Positions 8,972 to 19,338 of a DNA stretch of 64,000 bases are shown in pieces (the stretch's first letter is position 1; each line of letters opens with the position of its first letter). The position numbers and the translations under genes were made by a program. Origin of the DNA: Bacillus spongiae. Lineage in GTDB: Bacteria; Bacillota; Bacilli; Bacillales; Bacillaceae_K. The notes under the pieces were generated by a model. That model searched no databases and had not been told where the DNA came from. It saw only the letters and a list, made by a program, of their open reading frames with translations. The DNA lies in assembly GCF_037120725.1 (NCBI RefSeq), contig NZ_JBBAXC010000001.1, positions 62,001 to 126,000 of the forward strand, read 5' to 3'.

Positions 8972-10057
8972 TTGAAGAATTTAGACGCAACATTAACTAT
9001 GTTAAAGGATTTAACCGATGCAAGAGGGGTTCCGGGTAACGAGAGCGAAGTTCGAAAAGTAATGAAAGAATACATTGAACCATATGCTGACGAGATTACA
9101 ACAGATGGGTTAGGAAGTTTAATTGCGAAAAAAGTTGGCGATGAAAAGGGCCCGAAGATTATGGTTGCGGGACACTTAGATGAAGTGGGATTTATGGTTA
9201 CTCGGATTGACGACAAAGGATTTTTACGCTTCCAAACAGTAGGAGGCTGGTGGTCTCAAGTCATGCTTGCACAACGTGTAACGATTGTCACAAGAAAAGG
9301 GGACGTAACAGGGGTAATTGGCTCAAAACCACCTCATATATTACCCCCAGAAGCTCGTAAAAAGCCAGTCGATATAAAAGATATGTTTATTGATATTGGT
9401 GCTTCAAGTAAAGAAGAAGCGATGGAGTGGGGTATTCTTCCAGGAGATATGGTTGTTCCTTATTTTGAGTTTACAGTCATGAATAATGAAAAAATGTTAC
9501 TTGCTAAAGCGTGGGATAATCGTATTGGCTGCGCGATTGCCATTGATGTACTTAAAAACTTAAAAGGGGAAGAGCACCCGAATGTTGTTTACGGTGTAGG
9601 TACAGTTCAAGAGGAAGTAGGCTTGCGCGGAGCTCGTACTTCAGCTCAAACGATTAAACCAGATATTGCCTTTGCAGTGGACGTAGGAATTGCAGGGGAT
9701 ACACCTGGAATTTCCAAAAAGGATGCTTCTAGCAAGATGGGGGATGGACCGCAAATTATCCTTTATGATGCATCAATGGTTTCGCACAAAGGACTTCGCG
9801 ATTTTGTAACAAATACGGCAGATGAATTAGAAATCCCATACCAATTTGATGCAATAGCGGGTGGAGGAACTGATTCAGGTGCGATTCATTTAACAGCAAA
9901 TGGTGTCCCTGCGTTATCGATTACCATCGCCACACGCTATATTCATTCTCATGCAGCTATGCTTCATCGTGATGATTATGAAAATGCTGTTAAGCTAATT
10001 ACGGAAGTAATTAAACGTCTTGATAAAGATACAGTAGCTAATATTACATTTGATTAA
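8972..10057 (+). CDS. ysdC: M42 family glutamyl aminopeptidase (YsdC-like)
   Basis: This 361-residue metallopeptidase of family M42 removes N-terminal residues from peptides in the cytoplasm and usually forms a dodecamer. The metal ligands are visible in order: [11 protein letters not shown] (His), [11 protein letters not shown] (Asp), [10 protein letters not shown] (catalytic and ligand Glu), VDVGIA (Asp) and RYIHSHAAM (His). The start is TTG 8972, 8 bases after AAGGAG. It gives M-K-N-L-D, matching the start and length of B. subtilis YsdC. ATG codons further upstream lack a site. A bidirectional terminator separates it from sspI. Confidence 0.92.
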   Translation: MKNLDATLTMLKDLTDARGVPGNESEVRKVMKEYIEPYADEITTDGLGSLIAKKVGDEKGPKIMVAGHLDEVGFMVTRIDDKGFLRFQTVGGWWSQVMLAQRVTIVTRKGDVTGVIGSKPPHILPPEARKKPVDIKDMFIDIGASSKEEAMEWGILPGDMVVPYFEFTVMNNEKMLLAKAWDNRIGCAIAIDVLKNLKGEEHPNVVYGVGTVQEEVGLRGARTSAQTIKPDIAFAVDVGIAGDTPGISKKDASSKMGDGPQIILYDASMVSHKGLRDFVTNTADELEIPYQFDAIAGGGTDSGAIHLTANGVPALSITIATRYIHSHAAMLHRDDYENAVKLITEVIKRLDKDTVANITFD

Positions 10058-10060
10058 TAA

Positions 10061-10101
10061 AAAAGGAGAGCGAGGGATATTCCCTAGCTCTCCTACTTTT
10101 A
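10061..10101. terminator. Bidirectional terminator between ysdC and sspI
   Basis: The arms AGGAGAGC.GGGA and TCCC.GCTCTCCT enclose a 3-base loop. A-runs on the left and a T-rich stretch on the right let it serve both converging genes. Confidence 0.85.
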
Positions 10102-10305
10102 TTTAAGCACATTTTCTAGTTTTTCTAATACGACTGACTGTTCTTGTGGAGAAGCATTTTGCCAGTACACTTCAAACAGTACCCCTAGCCCTGGAAGCAT
10201 TTTTTCTTCTCCACTTTGAATGGCATCTACAATCGTATCTTTGAATTCTTCTTGCGAATTTCCTGATACATTGTGAATGATGGCATTACGAAGGTTTAAG
10301 CCCAT
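10099..10305 (-). CDS. sspI: Small acid-soluble spore protein SspI
   Basis: This 68-residue protein has the SspI signature [17 protein letters not shown] and [18 protein letters not shown]. SspI is a minor SASP made in the forespore under sigma-G and packed into the spore core. AAAGGAGCG precedes the ATG on the minus strand. The gene is monocistronic and convergent with ysdC, as in B. subtilis. I could not pick a sigma-G promoter with confidence. Confidence 0.95.
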   Translation of the reverse strand: MGLNLRNAIIHNVSGNSQEEFKDTIVDAIQSGEEKMLPGLGVLFEVYWQNASPQEQSVVLEKLENVLK

Positions 10306-10421
10306 TACACATTACGCTCCTTTAAAAGTAATCTTGTTTATCATTTGTTCAGTGTTCATTTATTATGTGCAAAAGTTCATGTATAATGTAAAAACTGAAG
10401 AAACTTTAGGGAGCGATGGGC

Positions 10422-11180
10422 TTGAAAGTTGTGGAATCTGTTAAAAATCCAAAAGTGAAACAATGGAAAAAATTACTAACAAGAAAAGAACGAGACAAAA
10501 CCGGTATGTTTATCGTGGAAGGGTTTCATTTAGTAGAAGAAGCATTGAAGGAACAAGGTCAAGCTCTTGAAATTATGATGAGTGAAGACATTACACTACC
10601 TACTAATTGGAATGTGGATAACATTTCTATAACTCGCTTATCCAGGGAGGTGGCAAAGGCCATATCGGATACGGAGAACGAACAAGGGATTTTTGCTGTC
10701 TGCGTCCAACAACAGGCTGAAGATAAGTTTGAAGGAACCTCTTTTTTACTTCTTGATTCCGTACAAGATCCTGGGAATCTCGGCACGATGATTCGGACGG
10801 CAGACGCTGCTGGAATGGATGCTGTCATTCTTGGGGATGGAACGGTTGATCCATATAATCCAAAAGTAATTCGTTCTGCTCAAGGCAGCCATTTTCACCT
10901 TCCTATATATCGTCAAAACTTAAACGATACGCTTACTACCCTGCAACAACAAGGTGTGAAGGTATATGGGACAGCGCTTGAAAATGGGGTGGATTATTCA
11001 ACCGTAACAATAAACGAGCCATTTGCAATTGTAGTTGGGAATGAAGGAAGTGGTATAACAAAGGAGTTATTAGCTAGAACCGATCAAAATCTTTACATAC
11101 CAATACATGGGAAGAGTGAATCCTTAAATGTAGCGGTAGCAGCTGGAATATTAATGTATTATGGTCGAATTGGAAAATAA
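10422..11180 (+). CDS. ysgA: TrmH/SpoU family RNA 2'-O-methyltransferase (YsgA-like)
   Basis: This 252-residue SPOUT methyltransferase uses SAM to methylate RNA, probably rRNA. It has a short N-terminal substrate-binding domain (residues 1-95). The knot domain follows, with motif 1 DPGNLGTMIRTADAAG, motif 2 IVVGNEGSGI and motif 3 IPIHGKSESLNVAVAAGI. TTG 10422 is preferred: AGGGAG at 10408-10413 is 8 bases away, whereas ATG 10416 is only 2 bases away, and the resulting start M-K-V-V-E-S resembles the family. The gene lies between sspI and pheS as in B. subtilis. Confidence 0.88.
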   Translation: MKVVESVKNPKVKQWKKLLTRKERDKTGMFIVEGFHLVEEALKEQGQALEIMMSEDITLPTNWNVDNISITRLSREVAKAISDTENEQGIFAVCVQQQAEDKFEGTSFLLLDSVQDPGNLGTMIRTADAAGMDAVILGDGTVDPYNPKVIRSAQGSHFHLPIYRQNLNDTLTTLQQQGVKVYGTALENGVDYSTVTINEPFAIVVGNEGSGITKELLARTDQNLYIPIHGKSESLNVAVAAGILMYYGRIGK

Positions 11181-11188
11181 GGGTGGGC

Positions 11189-11218
11189 TTGAAATTTAGT
11201 TGTGACCTATACTATAAT
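11189..11218 (+). promoter_or_regulatory. Promoter of pheS-pheT
   Basis: TTGAAA at 11189-11194 and TATAAT at 11213-11218 are 18 bases apart, just downstream of ysgA and upstream of the T-box leader. Confidence 0.65.
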
Positions 11219-11249
11219 AGATTTCATATGATAAAGTACATATGAAAAA

Positions 11250-11495
11250 AACGATGATAGAGAAAAGTAGCTTGCTTCTTTTTTTTCAGGGAGAAATGCC
11301 TTGACTGGAAGCATTTTAAGAAAGTGCAAGCGAAGTTCACCTCTGTAGTTGGCGTTAGGACCATTTTTTAAAATGTAAAGACGTTCCGGATAGAAATCCG
11401 TTATCTCAATGAAGCTAGCATAGAATATTTGTGCTCAGTAGGGTGGTACCGCGAATGTAACCTCGTCCCTTCTATAGGGATGAGGTTTTTTTATT
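11250..11495 (+). promoter_or_regulatory. T-box leader, phenylalanine type, upstream of pheS
   Basis: The T-box core AGGGTGGTACCGCG is at 11440-11453. It is followed by the terminator CCTCGTCCC / AGGGATGAGG plus T-run (11461-11492). In the specifier position before the 3' strand of stem I (ACCTCT) the codon is TTC at 11336-11338, followed by A. TTC is a phenylalanine codon, in agreement with the gene it controls. Confidence 0.95.
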
Positions 11496-11520
11496 TTTTA
11501 GATTAAAAGGAGGAAGTAAT

Positions 11521-12558
11521 ATGGAGTCAAGATTAAAGGAACTTCAATTAGAAGCTCTTAAGAAAATAGACGAAGCAATTGATTTAAAGCAATTAAATGA
11601 AGTCCGCGTAGCCTACTTAGGAAAAAAAGGACCAATTACAGAAGTATTACGTGGAATGGGAAAGTTGTCAGCAGAAGAACGTCCTAAAATGGGTGCGTTG
11701 GCAAACGAAGTGCGAGGTGAAATCGGACAGTCCCTTGAGAAAAAACAAAGTAAGCTTGAGCGGGATGCGGTTGAAAAGCAGTTAGCTTCTGAAACCATCG
11801 ATGTGACGCTACCAGGGAGTCCTGTAAAGGAAGGGAATCACCATCCGTTAACAAGAGTAATCGAAGAGATTGAAGATCTATTTATCGGTATGGGCTACCA
11901 AGTTGCTGAAGGTCCAGAAGTGGAAAAGGACTATTATAACTTTGAGGCTTTGAATTTACCAAAAGGTCACCCAGCACGTGATATGCAGGATTCGTTTTAT
12001 ATAACGGAAGAAATTTTATTGCGTACTCATACTTCTCCTGTTCAGGCAAGAACAATGGAGAAACATGCAGGAGAAGGGCCTGTAAAAATCATTTGTCCAG
12101 GAAAAGTGTACCGTCGTGATTCTGATGATGCGACACATTCTCATCAATTTATGCAAATAGAAGGATTAGTGATTGATGAAAATATTTCGATGAGTGACTT
12201 AAAGGGAACTTTACAAGTATTTGCTAAAAAGATCTTCGGTGAAGAGCGTGAAATTCGTTTACGTCCAAGCTTTTTCCCATTTACAGAGCCTTCTGTTGAG
12301 ATGGATATTTCTTGTAAAATGTGTGATGGAAAAGGCTGCTCAGTATGTAAAAGAACGGGTTGGATTGAGATTTTAGGAGCGGGCATGGTGCATCCTAATG
12401 TATTGGAAATGGCAGGTTTCGATTCAAAGAAATATTCAGGTTTTGCGTTTGGAATGGGTCCTGAGCGTATTGCGATGCTAAAATATGGTGTCGATGATAT
12501 TCGTCATTTCTATACAAATGATATTCGTTTCTTAAAACAGTTTCATGAGCATGAGTAA
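11521..12558 (+). CDS. pheS: Phenylalanine--tRNA ligase alpha subunit
   Basis: This 345-residue catalytic subunit of the alpha2-beta2 enzyme has an N-terminal coiled-coil arm (residues 1-85). The class II core contains motif 2 ([17 protein letters not shown]), the [11 protein letters not shown] segment, a Cys-rich [12 protein letters not shown] insert and motif 3 [23 protein letters not shown] precedes the ATG. pheT starts 20 bases downstream. Confidence 0.98.
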   Translation: MESRLKELQLEALKKIDEAIDLKQLNEVRVAYLGKKGPITEVLRGMGKLSAEERPKMGALANEVRGEIGQSLEKKQSKLERDAVEKQLASETIDVTLPGSPVKEGNHHPLTRVIEEIEDLFIGMGYQVAEGPEVEKDYYNFEALNLPKGHPARDMQDSFYITEEILLRTHTSPVQARTMEKHAGEGPVKIICPGKVYRRDSDDATHSHQFMQIEGLVIDENISMSDLKGTLQVFAKKIFGEEREIRLRPSFFPFTEPSVEMDISCKMCDGKGCSVCKRTGWIEILGAGMVHPNVLEMAGFDSKKYSGFAFGMGPERIAMLKYGVDDIRHFYTNDIRFLKQFHEHE

Positions 12559-12578
12559 AATTAAAGGAGGGTATATAC

Positions 12579-14993
12579 ATGTTTGTTTCATATAAATGGT
12601 TACAAGAGTACGTAGATTTATCTGGAGTGACTCCTGAAGAGCTTGCGGAGAAAATTACTCGCAGTGGTATTGAGGTAGAAGGAGTAGAACGTAAAAGCGA
12701 AGGCGTTAGTGGAGTGGTTATCGGATATGTTATGGAACGAGAACAACATCCTAATGCAGATAAATTAAGCAAATGTTTAGTTGATATTGGGGCAGAAGAG
12801 CCTGTTCAGATTATTTGTGGAGCGCCGAATGTTGCACAAGGACAAAAGGTACCAGTTGCAACAGTAGGTGCAGTATTACCAGGTAACTTCAAAATCAAAA
12901 AAGCAAAACTACGCGGCGAAGCTTCCCACGGCATGATTTGTTCCCTGAAGGAGCTAGGGATTGATAGTAAGCTTGTGTCTAAAGATTATAGTGAAGGGAT
13001 TTTCGTCTTCCCGACGGACGTTGAAGTAGGAACAAATGCTTTAGAAGCACTTGATTTAGATGATGCTATTTTAGAATTGGGCTTAACGCCAAACCGTTCG
13101 GATTGCTTAAGTATGTTAGGGGTAGCATATGAAGTTGCGGCAATATTGGGAAGAGATGTTCAACTACCGAAAATTGAAGTGGCTTCAACTTCAGAAAAAA
13201 CGGAAGACTATATATCCATTAACGTTGAAGCAAAGGAAGACAATCCATTATATGTAGCGAAAGTGATGAAGAATGTAAAAGTTGCGCCATCTCCACTTTG
13301 GCTACAAAACCGTTTAATGACTGCAGGTATTCGTCCTCATAATAATGTAGTGGATATTACGAATTTCGTACTTTTAGAATACGGCCAGCCTTTACATGCT
13401 TTTGACTATGATCAATTTGGAAGTCAAGAAATTGTCGTGCGTAAGGCACGTAGTGGAGAAGAATTGGTCACTCTAGATGATGCCAAACGCACTCTTACTG
13501 ATTCTCATCTTGTCATTACAAATGGGTCAGAGCCTGTAGCATTAGCCGGTGTTATGGGGGGAGCGGATTCGGAAGTAACGGAAGATACGACTACGGTTTT
13601 ATTAGAATCTGCTTACTTTGCACCACAAACGGTTCGACAAGCTTCTAAGGATCATGGATTAAGAAGTGAAGCTAGTACACGTTTTGAAAAAGGGGTTGAC
13701 CCTAATCGGGTTGTACTTGCTGCAGATAGAGCAGCTGAGCTTCTTGTTCAATTTGCAGGTGCAGAAATGTTAGAGGGGGACGTTGTCGCTAATACATTAA
13801 CGATAGAGCCCTCCACTGTTCGTATTACGCTAGATAAAATTAATGCTTCACTAGGAACAAGTATTACAGTTGAAGAAGTAATCAACATTTTTGAACGACT
13901 TCAATTCCAAGTAAATGTAACGGGAACTACGTTCGAAGTGATTGCGCCAACGCGTAGAGGTGACATTTCTATTGAGGCTGATTTAGTTGAGGAAGTTGCA
14001 CGTTTGTACGGTTATGATCGTATTCCATTGACCTTACCTGCTGGAGAAAGCCAGCCTGGTGGCTTATCCCCTTATCAATTGAAGCGTCGCATTTCAAGAA
14101 AGACTCTTGAAGGAGCAGGGCTTAATCAGGCGATTACGTATTCTTTAACTAATGATGTGAAGGCTACTCAATACGCATTAGTTAAACGTGACCCAGTAAA
14201 ATTAATTATGCCAATGAGTGAAGAACGTAGTAATCTTCGGTTGAGCATTGTTCCACAGCTGTTAGAATCTGTTTCGTATAATGTGGCGCGACAAAATGAT
14301 TCAATCGCTTTTTATGAGATTGGCTCAGTATTTTTAAAAGAAGAAGGGCAAGAGTTACCTTATGAAATCGAGCATATTGCCGGGGCACTAACAGGTTTAT
14401 GGATGCATCACCCTTGGCAAGGAGAGAAAAAGGCAGTTGATTTCTTCGTAGCAAAAGGGATTTTAGAAGAGCTGTTTGCAAAGCTAGGTGTAAGTAAGAA
14501 CATTCAGTATAAGCCGGTACAATTAGATGGAATGCACCCTGGTCGTACGGCAGAGATTCTTTTAAAGGATGAAGTACTTGGATTTGTAGGTCAAATTCAC
14601 CCTGAAGTACAAAAAGAATTGGATTTAAAAGAAACATATGTATTCGAATTAAACGCAGGTACGCTGTTCGGTGAAGAAAAATTACCACTTCAATATAATA
14701 GCATTCCACGCTTTCCATCTATCACACGTGACATTGCGCTAGTAGTAAACTCGAGCGTATTGGCAGGAGATATCGAGCGTACTATTGAAGAAGCTGGTGG
14801 CTCTTTATTGAAAGAAGTAGCAGTGTTTGACCTTTACGAAGGGGAGCATATGGAAGAAGGGAAAAAATCGGTTGCCTTCTCACTTAAATATTTTGATCCA
14901 AACCGCACGCTAACGGATGAAGAAGTCGTTAAAGCACATGATAAAGTATTAGCAGCTGTAAAAGAAAAAGTCGGTGCGGAACTTAGAGGATAA
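12579..14993 (+). CDS. pheT: Phenylalanine--tRNA ligase beta subunit
   Basis: This 804-residue subunit has the usual domains. An EMAP-II-like tRNA-binding domain lies near residues 40-150 ([10 protein letters not shown].., [11 protein letters not shown]). The B3/B4 editing region follows ([10 protein letters not shown]..), then B5 and a catalytic-like core. The ferredoxin-fold anticodon-binding domain lies near residues 710-800 ([15 protein letters not shown]). It provides tRNA binding and editing. AAGGAGG precedes the ATG. A strong terminator follows, and synteny with B. subtilis ends here. Confidence 0.98.
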   Translation: MFVSYKWLQEYVDLSGVTPEELAEKITRSGIEVEGVERKSEGVSGVVIGYVMEREQHPNADKLSKCLVDIGAEEPVQIICGAPNVAQGQKVPVATVGAVLPGNFKIKKAKLRGEASHGMICSLKELGIDSKLVSKDYSEGIFVFPTDVEVGTNALEALDLDDAILELGLTPNRSDCLSMLGVAYEVAAILGRDVQLPKIEVASTSEKTEDYISINVEAKEDNPLYVAKVMKNVKVAPSPLWLQNRLMTAGIRPHNNVVDITNFVLLEYGQPLHAFDYDQFGSQEIVVRKARSGEELVTLDDAKRTLTDSHLVITNGSEPVALAGVMGGADSEVTEDTTTVLLESAYFAPQTVRQASKDHGLRSEASTRFEKGVDPNRVVLAADRAAELLVQFAGAEMLEGDVVANTLTIEPSTVRITLDKINASLGTSITVEEVINIFERLQFQVNVTGTTFEVIAPTRRGDISIEADLVEEVARLYGYDRIPLTLPAGESQPGGLSPYQLKRRISRKTLEGAGLNQAITYSLTNDVKATQYALVKRDPVKLIMPMSEERSNLRLSIVPQLLESVSYNVARQNDSIAFYEIGSVFLKEEGQELPYEIEHIAGALTGLWMHHPWQGEKKAVDFFVAKGILEELFAKLGVSKNIQYKPVQLDGMHPGRTAEILLKDEVLGFVGQIHPEVQKELDLKETYVFELNAGTLFGEEKLPLQYNSIPRFPSITRDIALVVNSSVLAGDIERTIEEAGGSLLKEVAVFDLYEGEHMEEGKKSVAFSLKYFDPNRTLTDEEVVKAHDKVLAAVKEKVGAELRG

Positions 14994-14994
14994 C

Positions 14995-15036
14995 GAAAAA
15001 GCACGAGATTTCTGCTGAAATCTCGTGCTTTTTTTA
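14995..15036. terminator. Bidirectional terminator after pheT
   Basis: The arms AAAAAGCACGAGATTT and AAATCTCGTGCTTTTT enclose a 6-base loop. Runs on both sides let it serve pheT and the convergent cupin gene. Confidence 0.92.
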
Positions 15037-15068
15037 TTTTGAATGATTCGTGTATATCAATTTACATC

Positions 15069-15368
15069 CTACTCTTTAATTTGTACGACTAAGATGTGAG
15101 CATCTTCAAGCGCGTGTAAACTATGTTTTTCTAACGGTTTTAAATAAATAAAGTTTTCACTCATTAGTTCGACCTGTTCTTCACCTACATGGAAAAGAAC
15201 CTTCCCTTTTCTAACAATCACCATTACATGTTCTGGTGCATCATGAACGGGTATGCTTTCGCCTCTAGCTAGCTGAAGATTCAATACTTTGTTTCCATTA
15301 AACGTTAATACTTTCTCCACATGCTTTGTCTTTTTATCTAATTGATCGATATTAACGATGAATTCCAT
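15069..15368 (-). CDS. Small cupin-domain protein, candidate Fnr-regulon member
   Basis: This 99-residue single cupin has the conserved pattern GESIPVHDAPEHVMVIVRKG (motif 1, with His and Glu ligands) and a second motif with FIYLKPLEKHSLHALED. It could bind a divalent metal; no substrate can be inferred. AGGAGGA on the minus strand supports the ATG at 15368. A perfect TGTGA-N6-TCACA site at 15514-15529 lies upstream. Its spacing to a TATACT -10 box on this strand equals that seen at narK and hmp, so the gene is probably switched by the Crp/Fnr regulator at 24035. Confidence 0.8.
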   Translation of the reverse strand: MEFIVNIDQLDKKTKHVEKVLTFNGNKVLNLQLARGESIPVHDAPEHVMVIVRKGKVLFHVGEEQVELMSENFIYLKPLEKHSLHALEDAHILVVQIKE

Positions 15369-15486
15369 AGTAAATCCTCCTGTTTCTTGTGTTTTAAGCG
15401 AAAAGTCAGTGCCATACAACCGAAATTCTATTTAAAAAAAGTTGATACGATAGAGCGGAGGCTAACTGAACTTCTCCTCAATGAAT

Positions 15487-15529
15487 AGTATAACGAAATG
15501 ATTGGAGTAAATTTGTGATTAAAATCACA
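15487..15529 (-). promoter_or_regulatory. Crp/Fnr-type site and promoter of the cupin gene
   Basis: TGTGATTAAAATCACA occupies 15514-15529 (centre 15521.5). On the minus strand TATACT lies at 15492-15487, starting 29.5 bases from the centre. That is the class II activator arrangement with the site near -41.5. The site is symmetric, and a weaker -10 (TAGATT, 15552-15557) exists on the plus strand, so activity in the other direction is possible. Confidence 0.7.
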
Positions 15530-15982
15530 TTAAGGCCTATTAGGGTAATAAATAGATTTGAAGCCGGTAAATTATATTGTTAAACAGGGCTCTTAATTGG
15601 GGGAGAGGAGGTTATTTTATGATGGCGATGAGAGCAACAAAGTAGTTCCTCGAAGGAAATAGAAGCGGCGAGTATCCTTCTGTCGATTGGTATATCATTA
15701 ATTATCTCTTTAAGAAAGCTTATATGATAAGAAATTATTTACAATACAGGGAATGCATGCTCTAGCGCCACAGAACGTAAAAAAATCCAGCTGAAGTTTC
15801 TTACTGAAGTACTTCAACTGGAAATTGAACAGTTTATGCATGGAAAAACGACTATCTAATCGAGTTTTCCTATCGTTTGAAGTAAGATTAAGCATAGGTG
15901 AAATTTTAATGGTAGAGTACCATGCTATATTCTAAGCGTACTAAGGCTGATACCCGGTACACGCCCTTTAATGATTGACTAC
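15530..15982. other. Non-coding stretch with a minus-strand terminator and a tiny frame
   Basis: No gene of normal size is visible. An 8-codon ATG frame at 15620-15646 has a fine AGGAGG in front of it. One base out of frame after it is a hydrophobic stretch (SILLSIGISLIISLRK), so this may be the remains of a small membrane protein with a frameshift. The hairpin at 15787-15821 (CCAGCTGAAGT / ACTTCAACTGG) reads as a terminator for minus-strand transcription, with seven T residues on that strand (15785-15779). It probably serves the PAP2 gene. Confidence 0.45.
15779..15821 (-). terminator. Minus-strand terminator downstream of the PAP2 gene
   Basis: Read on the minus strand, the arms CCAGTTGAAGT and ACTTCAGCTGG are followed by ATTTTTTT. 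It lies 160 bases after the PAP2 stop codon. Confidence 0.6.
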
Positions 15983-16633
15983 TTAGTTAGTTTTTAACCA
16001 CCAACGATATAGATAAATAGATAATATAAGGAATATTGCTCCGAGTGTGTGCCCTGCAATAACGTCTGTAGGGTAATGAGCGGATAGTGCAACACGGCTT
16101 ATACCGATTAAAATGATTAGAGTCACGCCAACTATACTGATCAAATACTTTTCTTTTAGTTTCGTTCTATTACGTGTAAGTAAATAAGTAGCTAGTCCGT
16201 ATGCTACTAGACTAATGAATGCCCCACTACTAGGAAAACTATAATCCAACTCATCTAGAGGTATGATAGGCCTTTCTCGTTGAAACAATGCTTTTAATGC
16301 TTTGCTTAAAAAATTGGTTAACATGACCATCACCACGAAGACGATGGCTCCCTTATAATCACGATACTTCCAGATAAGTAATACCACCATAATGAATAGT
16401 AATGTAATAATACCAGTTGTTGACCCAAACCAGGCTATCCCTTTAAATATCGTAAATAAAAATGATTGCTCTTCTAATACAAATATATTCCTAAGTACTG
16501 TATCTATCTTAATTGGGTCGCCTTTTTTTACTAAATTTGCCAGAAAAAGAAATAGGATAAATAATGCTGAAATAATGGCTACTACGCCAATATGGAAGCG
16601 AGGAAGTTCCGTTCTTTTTGTTGTATTTTTCAT
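15983..16633 (-). CDS. PAP2 superfamily membrane phosphatase-like protein, degenerate motif 2
   Basis: This 216-residue protein has about six hydrophobic segments and the layout of PAP2 lipid phosphatases. Motif 1 is present (KALFQRERP, K-x6-RP) and motif 3 is intact (SRVALSAHYPTD, SR-x5-H-x3-D). The middle motif, normally PSGH, reads FPSSGAF, so the catalytic acid His is replaced. Members dephosphorylate undecaprenyl pyrophosphate or phosphatidic acid; with this change activity may be lost or altered. The ribosome binding site (GAAAGAAA) is weak. Confidence 0.82.
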   Translation of the reverse strand: MKNTTKRTELPRFHIGVVAIISALFILFLFLANLVKKGDPIKIDTVLRNIFVLEEQSFLFTIFKGIAWFGSTTGIITLLFIMVVLLIWKYRDYKGAIVFVVMVMLTNFLSKALKALFQRERPIIPLDELDYSFPSSGAFISLVAYGLATYLLTRNRTKLKEKYLISIVGVTLIILIGISRVALSAHYPTDVIAGHTLGAIFLILSIYLYRWWLKTN

Positions 16634-16762
16634 TTTCTTTCGTTCGCACAGCCCCCTTTTACTTCAAATGTAGCTTAGCATTAGAAGGGGAGGAATAGAC
16701 GTTGGCGAAAACCGAACATCCTTCATGTGCTACTCTCCTTTCTTGGTTCAAAAATAATTTTG

Positions 16763-16778
16763 GTTAGTGTTAACTAAC
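16763..16778. promoter_or_regulatory. Operator-like palindrome GTTAGT-N4-ACTAAC, copy 1
   Basis: GTTAGTGTTAACTAAC is a 16-base palindrome lying just before TATAAT (16785-16790) on the plus strand and overlapping a possible -35 box (TTGGTT, 16760). The same arms recur at 20319-20334. The form suits a dimeric repressor of the TetR class, but no such gene is intact nearby. Confidence 0.5.
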
Positions 16779-16790
16779 AATTAATATAAT

Positions 16791-16956
16791 ACACGATTAT
16801 TATAGAATATCAAATACTTGAACTCTAAATACGCATTACGTTAAATTGGGATTGAAACCAGCTGTCTTATCTATTATAAAACCCTTACTTTTGGACCATG
16901 AGCTTTACTAAAGTTTTATCAGAAAAACTTTTTTGCTAAAAAAGAGGTTGATCAAA
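16791..16956. other. Spacer between operator-like site and degraded ORF
   Basis: No gene is visible. A short stem AGTTTT / AAAACT followed by TTTTTT (16911-16932) could act as a weak terminator or attenuator. Confidence 0.35.
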
Positions 16957-17413
16957 ATGGTTTCTTTTCCTGATGATTTAGTATGAATTTCTATATAAAA
17001 TCCCATCACTTTCTACCGCTGTTGTTCTACAATCCCACCCAACTAAAATTCGAGACAAATTATCTATCTTCGTTAAACTAAAGCCCGCGTTTGTAGAAGG
17101 TGACGGTGAAGCTTGGATTGATTCCTTAATTTGTTGAACTAATGCATCTATTACGAAATGGTTTTCCTTCATAAATGTAATCCTAAAAAAACAAGGAAAT
17201 GAACTCTCCATTTTTATAGGACATTTACGAAATTTTATTCAGTCTTTAATAGATAATTACTGCATTAAAAAAGGACAGCTTTACTCGGAGGTGAAGTCTG
17301 TCCAAAATGAAATTGAATTAGAACCATTCATTGTTTGCGGTTAGATTGAAAATAGGGAATCTATTTCTCTATTAAAAACCATTAAAGTAATCATAGAGAG
17401 GAAGAGAAAATAA
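16957..17413 (+). pseudogene. Degraded ORF of unknown family, about 150 codons
   Basis: From ATG 16957 the frame reads MVSFPDDLV. It then needs one frameshift near 16982 to continue as YEFLYKIPSLSTAVVLQ.., and carries in-frame stops at 17135 and 17342 before ending at TAA 17411. Between the lesions the residue pattern looks like a real soluble protein (VKLKPAFVEGDGEAWIDSLI, then ELSIFIGHLRNFIQSLIDNY). I do not recognise the family. The minus-strand frame overlapping it at 16978-17211 is most likely a shadow. Confidence 0.5.
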
Positions 17414-17489
17414 GTGAAATTATCAACCATAACTTCCTATAGTATTAGCGTAATCTTTTTCTAATAACTATAGAAAATTAATACATCAA

Positions 17490-18995
17490 TTATTCTTCAA
17501 TAAGCTTGGCTTTCGATGCATACACCGAGTCTGTTGTTCCATTATAAACACTTGGCCAAATTACAGCCGTTATCCCATCATTTGTAGAAAACGGTTGGTC
17601 CGATGTTACGGAGAAATACTGCCATTCAGTTGTAACATCGACTTTTAATCCTGTTGATTCAGTATTGTGACGATTTTGAATCTTTATCTGTGCTTGGTGA
17701 GGCTCATCTGCTTTCAACCAAACGCCAAATGTATATTTCTTGCCTTCTGAAGCGATATTTACATATTGCTGTACAGAACCGTTAACCTCTGTTTGGGTTA
17801 ATTTTTGTGCTAGTTCACCATCAGGGGTTGTTTCTGAGCTAAAGCTTATGTTAAGCTTATTTTCATTTCTATTCCATCCAGAGTCTGTAAAGTCATTTAT
17901 TGAAGATGGTTCTAATAGATTTTGTTCTTGTTCCTTTTCTACAGCAAATAGCCCAGCTTCATAGACAACTGGAGATTGGAACGCTCCCTCCCATTTCAAC
18001 GTACTAGTGCCAAGACCTTTACTATCTAGCGATCTCTTAAGACTCGAAGCTGATCTCTTTACAGCATCATTAGGTTCAAAAGAATATTCCATTACAAGCT
18101 GATAGAGAGTAAAATCGACTGAGCCTCCATTATAATTATATTGATAACTGGTTGATAAATCGTCCCTAGGAAGAATGATTTCATATCCAAAAACACTAGA
18201 TAATGTTTCATTATACCCATAATCAAAATGATTTGTATCCAAACCAACTGAAGAAGTAAAAACATTTATTTCAGAAGAAGGGATTCCTACCTCGACCTCA
18301 GGGAGTAACATTACTGGAAAACCAAAGTTTGAAGCTCCATTCAGACTAAATGTCTCTTCAACTTTTTTATAATACATATCTAATTGGCCATTCACAGGGG
18401 TGAATTCGCCCCAATCGAAGAGAAGCGTGCCGTAGTATTGGTTTTCAGGAACATGTCCTTCTCCAGAACTAAATTCTATGCTTAAAATATCCGACAGTAC
18501 TTTTCTGAACTCATTTTTTGCTTCTCTAATGTACTCTTCTAAAAAAATAGAGCGTGGGCTAATGTCTGAATAAAAATCATAAAATTTTCCATCTGGTGAA
18601 ATATATCCAGCGATAAATTTATAGGAATCACTAATCGAATCTACTAAAGACCATACTTCACCTTGTGTATCAATAGAATCGTTATAAATACCAAGAGGTT
18701 GAAATAAATGACCTTGACCTTGATGAGTCACCTGTCCTCCTTCTAAATCTTTTGTAGATTCAGGGAATACTTCATAAGTATTCTGTAAAGCTTCAGATAA
18801 ATTAGGTATAGCTAGTTCAGGATATTCCGATATTCCCTCATAGTAGCTATGAAAGGGAGTTACTAATGGTTGACTATCTAATACACTGTCAGTTGCATTT
18901 TGACTTGAAGCAAGAACATTAGTAGGATTTATTGTACTCATGCCTATTATTGTTGCCAGTGTTGTTGTTGAAGCTGCTTTAATAAATTTTTTCAT
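17490..18995 (-). CDS. Secreted protein with C-terminal carbohydrate-binding-like module
   Basis: This 501-residue protein starts with a clear signal peptide (MKKFIKAASTTTLATIIGMS.., likely cut after NVLA near residue 29) and should be secreted. The large middle part (about residues 30-350) has no motif I recognise; it is rich in aromatic and acidic residues. The last 140 residues form a beta-sandwich-type module with KKYTFGVWLKADE, AQIKIQ and WQYFSVTSDQPF. It resembles the CBM4/9-like modules repeated twice in the secreted protein at 46244. ACAGGAGCG precedes the ATG. The gene stands alone. Confidence 0.75.
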   Translation of the reverse strand: MKKFIKAASTTTLATIIGMSTINPTNVLASSQNATDSVLDSQPLVTPFHSYYEGISEYPELAIPNLSEALQNTYEVFPESTKDLEGGQVTHQGQGHLFQPLGIYNDSIDTQGEVWSLVDSISDSYKFIAGYISPDGKFYDFYSDISPRSIFLEEYIREAKNEFRKVLSDILSIEFSSGEGHVPENQYYGTLLFDWGEFTPVNGQLDMYYKKVEETFSLNGASNFGFPVMLLPEVEVGIPSSEINVFTSSVGLDTNHFDYGYNETLSSVFGYEIILPRDDLSTSYQYNYNGGSVDFTLYQLVMEYSFEPNDAVKRSASSLKRSLDSKGLGTSTLKWEGAFQSPVVYEAGLFAVEKEQEQNLLEPSSINDFTDSGWNRNENKLNISFSSETTPDGELAQKLTQTEVNGSVQQYVNIASEGKKYTFGVWLKADEPHQAQIKIQNRHNTESTGLKVDVTTEWQYFSVTSDQPFSTNDGITAVIWPSVYNGTTDSVYASKAKLIEE

Positions 18996-19338
18996 TTCTA
19001 ATACGCTCCTGTCCAGTAAAATTAATATTGAAGTAAAAACCTTATTAGGTTATTAGCCTAATATCACACCCAAATAAATTAATTTTATCCATCTCTAGTT
19101 ATTGTCAAAAAGTTATCCTATGAATTATAAAGGTCATCAGAGATAGAAAAATTGCTAATTTAACCTATCGATGCTCCCTACATCTAATGAATGGAATTTT
19201 TCCACAAATAAAAGATAGTTTATGAACAATAAATTAGAGTGTTTACTCAAATATCTAATCCTTTGTTGTAAATGGTGTAACCCAAAAGTAGTCTACTTTT
19301 TAGTTGGTTCACTTTTTTCGGCACTCTAAAATTGAGAG

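Noticed and set aside
15620-15646. 8-codon frame with a perfect ribosome binding site
   Set aside because: Too short and without relatives; a hydrophobic stretch in another frame suggests a broken small gene instead.
16978-17211. 77-codon minus-strand frame
   Set aside because: It lies opposite a degraded plus-strand frame with more protein-like composition and has no ribosome binding site.
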